NCBI GenBank assembly: GCA_025924435.1
Contig: JAICIL010000012.1
Location: forward strand, 1 to 28,722
From: Chloroflexia bacterium
Lineage (GTDB): Bacteria; Chloroflexota; Chloroflexia; Thermomicrobiales; JALYUS01
DNA length: 28,722 bases
Direction: 5' to 3'
In this document: positions 8,297-15,506 of the stretch, one piece after another
How positions within the stretch are numbered: the stretch's first letter is position 1
Layout of the letters: each line of letters opens with the position of its first letter
The notes under the pieces: model-generated
What the model saw: the letters and a program-made list of their open reading frames with translations, nothing else
The model's database searches: none
What the model was told of the DNA's origin: nothing
Made by a program: the position numbers and the translations under genes

Positions 8297-10096
8297 ATGC
8301 AGGAACGGTTGGCCCGGCGGCAGTTCTTCGGCGCGGCGGCGACGCTCGCGCTGGCGGGGTCGGCGAGCGCGCGTGCATGGCTGGACCGCGCCGTGCGCGC
8401 GAAACAACCGCCGGAAACCGCCGCGCCGGATACTCCGCCGACCGAGACGCCCGCACCGGCCCCGTCGCCGACGCCAGGCCCGACCGTGCCAGCGCCACCG
8501 ACGCCGCAGCCGGTCGCATCGTACGGTGTCGGCATCGCCCTGTCGGACGACGTGGCGGCTCTCCTCGATGTGGATACACAATCGCTCGCGCGGCAACTCG
8601 CGACCGCGCTCGCTGCGGTGCCGGGCGCGACGTTCGTGCCCGGCGCGGCGAACGCGGCGGTGACGGTGACGATTGGCGCGCCACCGCCGGGTTGGCAATC
8701 GGTGGCGGTCGGTCGCATCCCGCTCGTGCCGGTCGTCTCGCCACGCCTCCCCGTACCCCTGCTGCCCGCCGATCAACTCAGCGCGTTGCTCGACGGCAAG
8801 GTGGCGGATTGGGGCACGCTCGGCGCGTCCACGAATCCCCCGGTTGAACTGCTGACACTTGGTTCACTCGCCGGGCGGGGGGATGCGCGCCTGACCGCCC
8901 CGCCGGAGCGCACCTTCGCCACCCTCGACGATCTGGCGGGCGCGCTGCTGGGCAGGGCGGGCGGGCTGGCGTTCCTGCCCCTCCCCGCGCTCGCGCCGCG
9001 CCTCAAGCCGCTCGCGATCGGCGATATGGACGCCGCCTCCGGGCACGGCCCGCTCGACGGCTATCCGCTCGCGCTGACACTCGCCCTCGCCGTCGCGCCC
9101 GGCGCGCCAAACGGCACGCTCGATGCCGCCAGCGCCTTTGCGGCGGCATATCGGGCCGACGCGCCGCCCTCGTACAACATCCTTTTCCTCGGCGACATCA
9201 TCCAGGGGCGCACGGTCCACACGCGGATGGTCGCGCACCATGACTTCCAACTCCCCTTTCGCGCGGTCGCGCCCTTCACGGCGGCGGCGGACCTCACGCT
9301 CGCGGACAACGAGTGCGATTACTCCGACACGATCCCCAACCCGGTGGACCGGGACCCGCAGACCTTCTCCTTCATCACGAAGACGGCGGCGGTGGACGGA
9401 CTGACACTGGCGGGCATCCACGCCGTCTCGCTGGCGAACAACCACAGCATGAACACCGGGCGGCAGGGGCTGCTCGACACGATTGACGCGCTCGACGCGC
9501 GCGGCATCCGCCACACCGGCGCGGGGAAGGACCTCGCGACGGCGCGGGAGCCGGTCGTCCTCTCCGTCAAGGGCGTCAGGATCGCGATGCTCGGCTACAA
9601 CGGCGTCTCGGCCAATGCCGATGGCGCGACGGATCGCTCCGCCGGCACCGTCCCGCTCGATATGGACATCCTCGCCGAGGACATGGCGAGGGCGAAGGAC
9701 CGCGCGGACGTCGTCATCCCCTTCTTCCACTGGAGCGTCGAGTACACCAGCGTGCCGACCGCCGAGCAGGTGCAATTCGCCCACGCGGCGATTGATCTGG
9801 GCGCGGCGGCCGTCATCGGCTCGCACCCGCACTGGGTGCAGGCGACGGAAATCTACCGGGGGAAGCAGATCATCTACTCGCTGGGCAACTTCGTCTTCGA
9901 TCAGGAATGGTCCATTGAGACGAAGCAGGGCGCGATGGCCGAACTGCTCCTGCGCGGCGACCGGGTTGTCGGCGTCCGCCTCATCCCGATCCTCATCACC
10001 GATTTCTCCACGCCCCACATCGCCACGCCCGCCGAGGCCGCCCCGATCCTCGCCCGCATCTGGGGCGCCACCGACACCCTCGCCAAACGATCCTAA
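8297..10096 (+). CDS. Tat-exported fusion of a PstS-like binding domain and a CapA metallophosphatase domain
   Basis: This is a 599-residue protein. A twin-arginine signal (LARRQFFGAAATLALAG, 5-21) is followed by a Pro/Thr/Ala-rich linker (about 38-73). Residues ~76-285 look like a type 2 periplasmic binding domain: VGRIPLVPVVSPRLPV, then LPADQLSALLDGKVADWGTLG, as in the phosphate-binding PstS hinge. Residues ~292-580 are a CapA/PgsA-type calcineurin-like domain: LFLGDIIQGR (297-305), DNEC (338-341), SLANNHSMNTGRQGLLDT (378-395), GSHPHWVQ (508-515) and YSLGNFVFDQ (527-536). CapA proteins take part in poly-gamma-glutamate capsule formation or act as secreted phosphoesterases. No capB/capC genes are present, so a phosphoesterase with a phosphate- or ligand-sensing domain is the better guess. 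The start has GGGAGG six bases upstream. An inverted repeat follows the gene. Confidence 0.88.
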   Translation: MQERLARRQFFGAAATLALAGSASARAWLDRAVRAKQPPETAAPDTPPTETPAPAPSPTPGPTVPAPPTPQPVASYGVGIALSDDVAALLDVDTQSLARQLATALAAVPGATFVPGAANAAVTVTIGAPPPGWQSVAVGRIPLVPVVSPRLPVPLLPADQLSALLDGKVADWGTLGASTNPPVELLTLGSLAGRGDARLTAPPERTFATLDDLAGALLGRAGGLAFLPLPALAPRLKPLAIGDMDAASGHGPLDGYPLALTLALAVAPGAPNGTLDAASAFAAAYRADAPPSYNILFLGDIIQGRTVHTRMVAHHDFQLPFRAVAPFTAAADLTLADNECDYSDTIPNPVDRDPQTFSFITKTAAVDGLTLAGIHAVSLANNHSMNTGRQGLLDTIDALDARGIRHTGAGKDLATAREPVVLSVKGVRIAMLGYNGVSANADGATDRSAGTVPLDMDILAEDMARAKDRADVVIPFFHWSVEYTSVPTAEQVQFAHAAIDLGAAAVIGSHPHWVQATEIYRGKQIIYSLGNFVFDQEWSIETKQGAMAELLLRGDRVVGVRLIPILITDFSTPHIATPAEAAPILARIWGATDTLAKRS

Positions 10097-10117
10097 CCGG
10101 GGAATCGGAAACCGATT

Positions 10118-10253
10118 GAACCGCAAAGACGCAAAGGACGCAGAGGACGCAAAGAAAAGAAAATACAAGAGAGGGGACGGAAAGAAGATGATTCCCGTCC
10201 CCTTTGCGCCCTTTGTGCTCTTTCGGGCGCCCTCTGGGCAGTATTTGCGGTTC
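10118..10253. repeat. Inverted repeat, family A, with an interrupted right arm
   Basis: The left arm starts GAACCGCAAAGACGCAAAGG at 10118. The right arm runs from about 10202 to TTTGCGGTTC at 10244-10253. The right arm is interrupted by a 19-base block, CGGGCGCCCTCTGGGCAGT, at 10224-10242. It separates the convergent CapA-like gene and ABC permease gene, and ends 17 bases before the permease stop. Confidence 0.8.
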
Positions 10254-10269
10254 TCCCCGTTTCGATCAG

Positions 10270-11184
10270 TTAAAGTTTGACGCCGCCAGCGGCGAGGCCG
10301 CCGATCACGAAGCGCTGGGCGACCATGTAGAGGACGACGGGCGGCACGGCGGCGATCAGCGCACCGGCCATCATCTGGCCCCAGAAGAAGACGTCCTCGC
10401 CGAGCATCTGCGTCAGCCCGACGGTGACGGTGCGCGTCGCCAGCGAGTTGGTGAAAACGAGGGCGTAGAGGAACTCATTCCACGATTGGGTGAAGGCGAA
10501 GATCGCCACGACCGCCACCGCCGGGGCCGCGATCGGCATGACGACCTTGAAGAGCGCGCCGAGCCGGTTGCAGCCGTCCACCCGCGCGGATTCCTCCAGT
10601 TCGATGGGGATGCTGCGGAAATAACTCGCCATCATCCAGGTGCAGAAGGGCAGCGTGAACGTCGGGTAGACGAGCATCAGCGATTGCAGCGTGTCCACCA
10701 GTTGCAGCCGGGCGACGATGGTGAAGAGCGGGATGAAGAGGAGCGAGGTCGGCACGAGGTAGGTGAAGATCAGCCCGCGCGCCAGCATCGCGCGGCCGGT
10801 GAAGTGCAGCCGCGTGATCGAGTACGCCGCCAGCGCGCCGAGGATGACGGAGAGCGAGGTCACGACCACCGAGATGATGGCGCTATTGAGCAGCCATTGC
10901 CGGAAACTGCCGGACGCCTTGCTCCCGCCGCCCCCCCTGAGCAGGCCGATGTAGTGGCCGAAATAGAGATGCTTCGGCACCAGCGTGAAGTTGTCGTAGA
11001 TCTCCTTGTTCGTCTTGAGGGAGGCGAGGAGCATCCACAGGAAGGGGACCAGCGTCCAGAAGAGGAAGAAGACCAGCCCGATATACGTCGCGACCATCCA
11101 GCCGCGGCCAATCGCGCGGCGACCCGCCTTCTCTGCTTTCGCCGCTTTGCGCGTCGCGGCCCGTGTTGCCGTCACGGTTGCCAT
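10270..11184 (-). CDS. Carbohydrate-type ABC transporter permease (MalG-like)
   Basis: This is a 304-residue inner-membrane permease of the CUT1-type sugar importer family. A short basic N-terminal tail precedes about six membrane segments. The ATPase-docking loop is present as ELEESARVDGCNRLGALFKVVMP (the EAA...G...P motif). The ending, FVIGGLAAGGVKL, is characteristic of MalG-like subunits (F-x-x-G-L-T-x-G-A-V-K-G). The ATG at 11184 lies three bases after the stop of the MalF-like gene, and its ribosome site (CAGGAG) is made from the last codons of that gene, so translation is coupled. The ATPase subunit is not in the window. Such operons often share an ATPase encoded elsewhere. Confidence 0.93.
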   Translation of the reverse strand: MATVTATRAATRKAAKAEKAGRRAIGRGWMVATYIGLVFFLFWTLVPFLWMLLASLKTNKEIYDNFTLVPKHLYFGHYIGLLRGGGGSKASGSFRQWLLNSAIISVVVTSLSVILGALAAYSITRLHFTGRAMLARGLIFTYLVPTSLLFIPLFTIVARLQLVDTLQSLMLVYPTFTLPFCTWMMASYFRSIPIELEESARVDGCNRLGALFKVVMPIAAPAVAVVAIFAFTQSWNEFLYALVFTNSLATRTVTVGLTQMLGEDVFFWGQMMAGALIAAVPPVVLYMVAQRFVIGGLAAGGVKL

Positions 11185-11187
11185 GGG

Positions 11188-12147
11188 TTACTCCTGCCGC
11201 AGCATCTGACGAGTGAGGAAATAGACGAGGACGAGATAGGCCGGCACCATCGTCATCGCGATCGCCGCGCCGCCGCCGAGGCGCGTGCCGGGGATGGCGA
11301 CCAGATAAGCGAGGAGCGGCAGCGTCGTCGTGCTGTAGTTCGGGCCGCCGCCGGTCAGGACGAGGATCTGGACGAGATTCGCCGAGGTCCAGATCGTCGA
11401 GAGCAGCGCCGTCACGAGGATCACATGCTTCAGGCTGGGCAGCGTGATGTAGAGGAAACGCTGGAAGGTGCTGGCGCCGTCGAGTTCCGCCGCCTCGTAG
11501 AGGTCGGCGGGGATCGCCTGCATCCCGGCGAGGAAGTTCATCGTCCAGAACGGCGTGCCCGACCAGATGACGACGAGGATGAGCGCGGGCAGCGCGATCT
11601 TGGCGTCGTTGAAGAAGTAGAGATAGTCATCGCGCAGGTGGAATTGGCCGATCACCCCGTTGATCGGCCCGGAGGTGTCGAAGAGGAAGCGCCATGCGTA
11701 CGCGGTCACCACGGCGGGCACCGCCCACGGCAGGAACATCAGCCCGCGCCACAGATTGCGCGCGCGAATCTGCTGGTTGAGGACGCAGGCCATCGCCATG
11801 CCGATGGCGAACTTGCCGATCTCCGCCCCGCCGGTGATGGCGACCGTGTTCCACGCCGCTTTGCCGAAGTGTGTGTTCGCATTGGTGAACAGGTCGGTGT
11901 AGTTCTTGATGCCGACCCAGTGGCCCGCCTTGCCGATGAACCGATCCTGGAAGGATAGCAGGATGGCGTCGAAGAACGGATAGATCAACAGCCCGACGAG
12001 GATGAGGAAGACGGGCGCGACGAGGATCCAGCCCAACCGCCAATCCGGCCCGAGCAGCCGCCGGATCGGGCCGGCCCGGCCGACCTCCAGCCCTTTGACC
12101 GCACTCGGCGTATAGGTCGCTTCTGCCCTCGCCACGGGAACCTCCAT
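11188..12147 (-). CDS. Carbohydrate-type ABC transporter permease (MalF-like)
   Basis: This is a 319-residue permease that pairs with the MalG-like subunit to form the membrane channel. About six hydrophobic segments are visible. The docking loop is DLYEAAELDGASTFQRFLYITLPSLK, a textbook EAA motif. The ATG at 12147 has no ribosome site upstream, because a GGGCAGT-type repeat abuts it. A GTG at 12135 (codon 5) has GGAGG five bases upstream and may be the true start, giving a protein four residues shorter. The gene lies downstream of the binding-protein gene, with an 84-base gap holding a stem-loop. The substrate is unknown; a sugar or oligosaccharide is likely from the subunit family. Confidence 0.93.
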   Translation of the reverse strand: MEVPVARAEATYTPSAVKGLEVGRAGPIRRLLGPDWRLGWILVAPVFLILVGLLIYPFFDAILLSFQDRFIGKAGHWVGIKNYTDLFTNANTHFGKAAWNTVAITGGAEIGKFAIGMAMACVLNQQIRARNLWRGLMFLPWAVPAVVTAYAWRFLFDTSGPINGVIGQFHLRDDYLYFFNDAKIALPALILVVIWSGTPFWTMNFLAGMQAIPADLYEAAELDGASTFQRFLYITLPSLKHVILVTALLSTIWTSANLVQILVLTGGGPNYSTTTLPLLAYLVAIPGTRLGGGAAIAMTMVPAYLVLVYFLTRQMLRQE

Positions 12148-12217
12148 CAGTGGGCAGTGAACAGTGGGCAGTAGTCAGACGGACTAATCCCCGTTCTGAC
12201 TACCGGCTACTGACTAC
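12148..12217 (-). repeat. Repeat-rich gap with a stem-loop between binding-protein and permease genes
   Basis: CAGTGGGCAGT occurs twice (12148-12170 region). GTAGTCAGA at 12171-12179 pairs with TCTGACTAC at 12195-12203, with a 15-base loop. CTGACTAC recurs twice more just beyond. In ABC importer operons a stem-loop at this place often protects the binding-protein message and lowers permease expression. That role is inferred here from position. Confidence 0.6.
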
Positions 12218-12231
12218 TGACTACTTCCCTG

Positions 12232-13698
12232 CTACTTCTTCACGAACTTGTTGTACGAGTCCATCATGTCCTTCTGCGCCGCCGCCTGCGCGTCCTCGAT
12301 CGCCATGTTCTGGTTGATGACCTTGTTCATCATGTCGGAGAGGACGTACTTGGCATCGGTGACATCCGAGAGCCACGGTTGGGACGGCGCCGGCCAGTTG
12401 CGGACGCGCCCGACCAGGGCGATGTTCTTCAATTCGGAGAACTTGCTCTTCTCCCAGAAGTCGCCGGTGGCATGATCCTGGTAGACCGGCACGAAGCGAC
12501 CCTCGACCGCCTTGGAAATCTTCTGCAGGTTCGGCGGCTGCATGAAGTATTCGAGCGCGGATACCGTCCGGTCGGCCAGTTTCGCCTTCTTGAAGTAGCC
12601 GAAGCCGATCGCCGCGCCCTCGGCGAAGCCGCCGGCCGGCCCCTTCGGGGGCGTCGCGAGGCCGGTGTTGTTGCCGAGATCTTTGTCGTTCACCAGCAGC
12701 CAGCCCATGATCGTCGCCGGGTTGACCGCCATCAGGCCGCGGCTCTTCTGGTAGGTCTCGTTGTTGAACGAGGTCACCGTCTGCGCGAACGTCTCGGGCG
12801 GGATCAACTTCGCCTTCCACATGTTGACGATCGTCTCGATCGCCGGCTTGTTGGCGGGGTTCGTGATGTCCGGCACGCCCTTCTCATCGTTGAGCCGCCC
12901 GCCGTACGCCCAGAGCGCCGTGACGATGTTGTTGACGTGGTCGCCCTCGTGGCCGAGCGCCATTGCGTAGGTGTAGTTCTTCGGCAATTGCTGAATGGAG
13001 GGGCCGAGGCTGATCACTTCGTCGTAGGAGTTGAAGAACCGGCCGCCCGTCTTCGCGCCGATCAGGTCCGTCCGCCAGTGCGCGGGCCAGACATCAACGG
13101 CGTAGGGCGCGGCGATGACCGTCCCGTCCGGGGCGGTCAGCGAGCTGATAGCGACCGGGAACATCCCACCGGCCATCGCCTTGAATTTGGTGACGGTCGG
13201 CCCCAAGTCGCCCATCTCACCCTGGGTGTACCAGTAGACCATATTGTTGTTGTCGAGTTCGGGCGGCTGGCCCGCCGCGACCGCCGCCGCCTCCTTCTGG
13301 AGGATGATCGGCGAGCCGGGGATGGACTGCCACTGGACGTTGACGCCGTTCTGCTTGCCCCAGTCGGTGAAGGTATTGCCGACGGCCTCATCGGTGACGG
13401 TGTTCCAGTTGGCCGAGAACCAGACGTTGAACTTGCCCGAGGCGATCGTGAGGTCCGGTTGCGCCGTCCCGGCGGCGGCTGCGGTCGTCGGCGCCGCCGC
13501 GCTACCGGCGGCGGCCGGGGCGCTCGTCGCCGCCGCCGGGGCGGTGGTGCCCACCGGCTTCGGGGCGGTCGTCGCGGCCCCGCCGGTTTCGCCCTTGCCG
13601 CTGCCGCAGGCGGCCAGCAGGCTCGCCCCCGCCAGCGTCACCGCGCCACTGAGGAACTGCCGCCGCGAAAAAGGTACAGCCCGGCGTTGACGGTCCAT
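12232..13698 (-). CDS. ABC transporter extracellular solute-binding lipoprotein (family 1)
   Basis: This is a 488-residue binding protein for the importer encoded just downstream. The N-terminus holds a twin-arginine motif (SRRQFLSGAV, 11-20) and a lipobox LLAAC (27-31), so it is probably exported folded and then anchored by a lipid on Cys31. An Ala/Thr/Pro-rich linker (about 38-85) leads to the family 1 sugar-binding fold, with KFNVWFSANWN as the first strand and internal features such as GRFVPVYQDHATGDFW. The ATG at 13698 is chosen because AGGAGG lies 8 bases upstream and the signal then starts correctly; the frame is open further upstream only through the leader. It is the first gene of the operon and carries the strong promoter at 13859-13886. 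Confidence 0.93.
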   Translation of the reverse strand: MDRQRRAVPFSRRQFLSGAVTLAGASLLAACGSGKGETGGAATTAPKPVGTTAPAAATSAPAAAGSAAAPTTAAAAGTAQPDLTIASGKFNVWFSANWNTVTDEAVGNTFTDWGKQNGVNVQWQSIPGSPIILQKEAAAVAAGQPPELDNNNMVYWYTQGEMGDLGPTVTKFKAMAGGMFPVAISSLTAPDGTVIAAPYAVDVWPAHWRTDLIGAKTGGRFFNSYDEVISLGPSIQQLPKNYTYAMALGHEGDHVNNIVTALWAYGGRLNDEKGVPDITNPANKPAIETIVNMWKAKLIPPETFAQTVTSFNNETYQKSRGLMAVNPATIMGWLLVNDKDLGNNTGLATPPKGPAGGFAEGAAIGFGYFKKAKLADRTVSALEYFMQPPNLQKISKAVEGRFVPVYQDHATGDFWEKSKFSELKNIALVGRVRNWPAPSQPWLSDVTDAKYVLSDMMNKVINQNMAIEDAQAAAQKDMMDSYNKFVKK

Positions 13699-13858
13699 GA
13701 CCTCACCCTCCTGTCTACCGCGAAACGGATACTTCCATCGTGTACGGTGTTGGCCGATTTGCCCATTCACGGGGATAAGCGCGAATGCGACCCTCTCATC
13801 AGGGCGATATGCCGACAACACGACGCGATGGGACTCGGGCTAGGGACTCGATGTGCTG

Positions 13859-13886
13859 AGTCTAGCACGGGGGGATAATTTGTCAA
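13859..13886 (-). promoter_or_regulatory. Strong sigma-70-type promoter of the ABC importer operon
   Basis: On the minus strand a perfect TTGACA (13881-13886) is followed after 16 bases by TAGACT (13859-13864), with TG one base before it, making an extended -10. Transcription would start near 13852. The inverted pair GACTC / GAGTC straddles the -10 and start region, a normal place for a repressor site. Confidence 0.7.
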
Positions 13887-13931
13887 CTGAAATCACGGCC
13901 ATGCGCAGGGTGTATGCGTGCTCGCCTCAGC

Positions 13932-14091
13932 CGGGGAATCCTAACCCCCCAACCCCCTTCCCTCCGAGGGAAGGGGGAGCGAGCCGCCGAGAGATCGGGG
14001 CGTTGGAGGAATGCCTCGATATTGCAACCAGTCATCCCTTCCCTCGGAGGGAAGCGGGTGCCCTCTGGGCGGTGGGGGTTAGGGTGTTCCC
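13932..14091. repeat. Family B composite repeat with inverted outer ends
   Basis: The left end GGGGAATCCTAACCCCC (from about 13933) mirrors the right end GGGGGTTAGGGTGTTCCC (to about 14090). Inside the left end is an 11-bp perfect stem (13953-13963 with 13967-13977). Inside the right end is a second hairpin (CCCTTCCCTC-GGAGGGAAG at about 14037-14054). The right unit is interrupted by CGGGTGCCCTCTGGGCGGT (14055-14073). The hairpin unit is the same as at 213-263. Confidence 0.8.
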
Positions 14092-14243
14092 GACAATGCG
14101 TACACTCTGGACGAAGCGCGCGGTCACTTCCGCCCCCGTCAGCGGTCGTGTTATGCTCAGTGCCTACCAAAGCGAGCCGTGCGGGCGCCGCACCCCGAAC
14201 AGGCGGGGACGCGCCGCTCGCGCCATGGGAGAGGAGTCCGGCG

Positions 14244-15128
14244 ATGGCGGGCATGGACGGGAGGCGCAGCCAGGCGGGAATGGACGAACCGGGCACGCAG
14301 CCGTCGGAACGGACGTACATGCTGGAGGCGAGCGAGGCGGAGCACGCTCGGCTCGTTGAACTCGCGCGCCGCTTTGCCGACACCGTGCGGGAGATGTGCG
14401 TCCGCGCCGGGGTGACGGCGGGCGCGCGCGTGGCCGACATCGGCTGCGGCCCGGTGGGCGCGCTCCTCGAACTCGCCGAGATTGCCGGGCCGCAGGGCGC
14501 GGTCGTGGGCCTCGACAGCAGCGCCGCGGCCGTCGAGACGGCGCGCGCGATCGTCGCCGAGCGGCGCCTGGGCAATGTGGCGGTGGTGCACGGCGACATC
14601 AACACGCTGGACCGCGCCGCCCTCACCGCCGACGGCCCCTTCGATGCCGCGCATCTGCGGCTCGTGCTGGGCCACCAGGTGGACCCCGCCGCGACGCTGC
14701 GCCGGGTCGCCGCGCTGCTACGGCCGGGTGGCACGGTGCTCGTGGCCGACCTCTTCGCGCATCCCCGCTTCGACCCGCCGGTGGCGGCCAGCGAGCGGGC
14801 GTGGGAGCTGCTGTACGCCGCCGCGCGCCGCCGTGGGCTGGCGGCGAATATCGGCGGCGAGATACCCCGGCTCTGCGAGGAGGCGGGCTTGCGGGTGCTC
14901 GACGCGCGCGGGGCCTTCAGGGTGCTGACCCCGGCGCGCGATCTCCTCGGGGCGACCCGCGCGCTCCTGCTGAGCGCGCGCCCGGCCATCGTCGGCGCGG
15001 GGCTGGCCACCGAGGCGGAGGTGGATGGGCTTGTGGCTGAACTCACCGCCGCCGAGGCGCAAGAGTTCCGCGCGGTCATCGATGCCCTCATGGTGCAGGT
15101 CATCGCCGCGGTGCCCGAGGGGGAATAG
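14244..15128 (+). CDS. Class I SAM-dependent methyltransferase
   Basis: This is a 294-residue methyltransferase of the Methyltransf_25/11 type. The SAM motif I is VADIGCGPVGALLELA (63-78), followed by the acidic end of strand 2 (VVGLDSSAAAVETA, with Asp91), then HGDINTLD and the post-II segment LRPGGTVLVADLF. After the core there is an alpha-helical C-terminal region (about 190-290) without an obvious motif. The start is placed at ATG 14244, because GAGAGGAG lies about 9 bases upstream and the longer open frame runs back through repeat sequence. The substrate is not apparent. A strong hairpin (15190-15217) follows. The closest look-alikes in my memory are uncharacterised methyltransferases with small-molecule targets. 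Confidence 0.82.
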   Translation: MAGMDGRRSQAGMDEPGTQPSERTYMLEASEAEHARLVELARRFADTVREMCVRAGVTAGARVADIGCGPVGALLELAEIAGPQGAVVGLDSSAAAVETARAIVAERRLGNVAVVHGDINTLDRAALTADGPFDAAHLRLVLGHQVDPAATLRRVAALLRPGGTVLVADLFAHPRFDPPVAASERAWELLYAAARRRGLAANIGGEIPRLCEEAGLRVLDARGAFRVLTPARDLLGATRALLLSARPAIVGAGLATEAEVDGLVAELTAAEAQEFRAVIDALMVQVIAAVPEGE

Positions 15129-15189
15129 CGGCGGTCACGTGATCCGCCTGACATCCGGACATAACGCTGTTCTGCAAGCAAGAATCGTC

Positions 15190-15217
15190 GTGGTGGCGGG
15201 CTTCAGCCTGCCACCAC
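15190..15217 (+). terminator. Hairpin after the methyltransferase gene
   Basis: GTGGTGGCGGGC (15190-15201) pairs with GCCTGCCACCAC (15206-15217) around a TTCA loop, with one G-T pair. There is no T-tract, so it is terminator-like but may equally be a dispersed palindrome related to the repeat at 8109-8206. Confidence 0.5.
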
Positions 15218-15271
15218 CGGGTTTCCTCGCGTTCGTGGATGCCCACGCCGGGCAAGGCTTTATGTATTGTC

Positions 15272-15420
15272 GGAATCAACCTCACCCCCGGCCCCTCTCC
15301 ATTGCGATGGCGAGGGGTGCCTCATGCCAATTCTCGTGGTATTCCCCGAAGGTCGCGACCAAATTTGTGGTCGCTCCCCCTCGCCATTGCAATGGCGAGG
15401 GGGTTGGGGGGTGAGGTTCC
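15272..15420. repeat. 149-base repeat element with inverted ends and three internal hairpins
   Basis: The ends GGAATCAACCTCACCCCC (15272-15289) and GGGGGGTGAGGTTCC (15406-15420) are inverted. Next to the left end is a hairpin CCCCTC..GAGGGG (15292-15317). Next to the right end is a perfect 28-base palindrome at 15376-15403 centred on CATTGCAATG. Between them GCGACCA/TGGTCGC form a third stem around 15354-15374. There is no coding capacity. It has the size and form of a non-autonomous mobile element. Confidence 0.75.
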
Positions 15421-15469
15421 CCGGCCATCGCCGAGAACGCACAAGCCCTGCCCATGCCGGGCCAGTGTC

Positions 15470-15498
15470 GTGACAGTTCGCGAGTGCGCGTATAGACT
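15470..15498 (+). promoter_or_regulatory. Candidate promoter giving a leaderless chaperonin message
   Basis: GTGACA (15470-15475, 5/6) and TAGACT (15493-15498, 4/6; overlapping TATAGA) are 17 bases apart. Transcription would start within a few bases of the ATG at 15507. There is no ribosome site in front of that ATG, which fits a leaderless message. Confidence 0.4.
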
Positions 15499-15506
15499 AC
15501 ACCGCC

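Larger units (their letters stand above)
13699..14243. other. 545-base gap: ABC operon leader and promoter, then repeat, then methyltransferase upstream region
   Basis: From right to left on the minus strand it holds the ABC operon promoter (13859-13886) and a leader of roughly 155 bases to the ATG at 13698. The leader start contains GAGTCCC twice (two GGGACTC units at about 13829-13852, plus strand) and one inverted GAGTC at 13858-13862. From 13932 to 14091 there is a family B repeat. From 14092 to 14243 I see no promoter I would defend for the methyltransferase gene. No small gene was recognised. Confidence 0.6.
15129..15506. other. 378-base gap: terminator-like hairpin, repeat element and chaperonin promoter
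   Basis: It contains a 12-bp hairpin (15190-15217), a 149-base repeat element with inverted ends (15272-15420) and a promoter candidate (15470-15498). I find no small coding gene; the short open frames here run through repeats. Confidence 0.7.

Noticed and set aside
10204..11958. A 584-codon plus-strand frame opposite the two permeases
   Set aside because: It is extremely rich in Arg, Asp, Glu and His with no recognisable domain; the minus strand encodes clear permeases.
10270..13698. The ABC operon and the GH1 protein as one saccharide-use system
   Set aside because: They are 7.5 kb apart with unrelated genes between and no shared regulatory sequence that I could see.
13914..14243. An N-terminal extension of 110 residues on the SAM methyltransferase
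   Set aside because: The extension runs through a family B repeat, and the ATG at 14244 has a good ribosome site and gives a normal family start.
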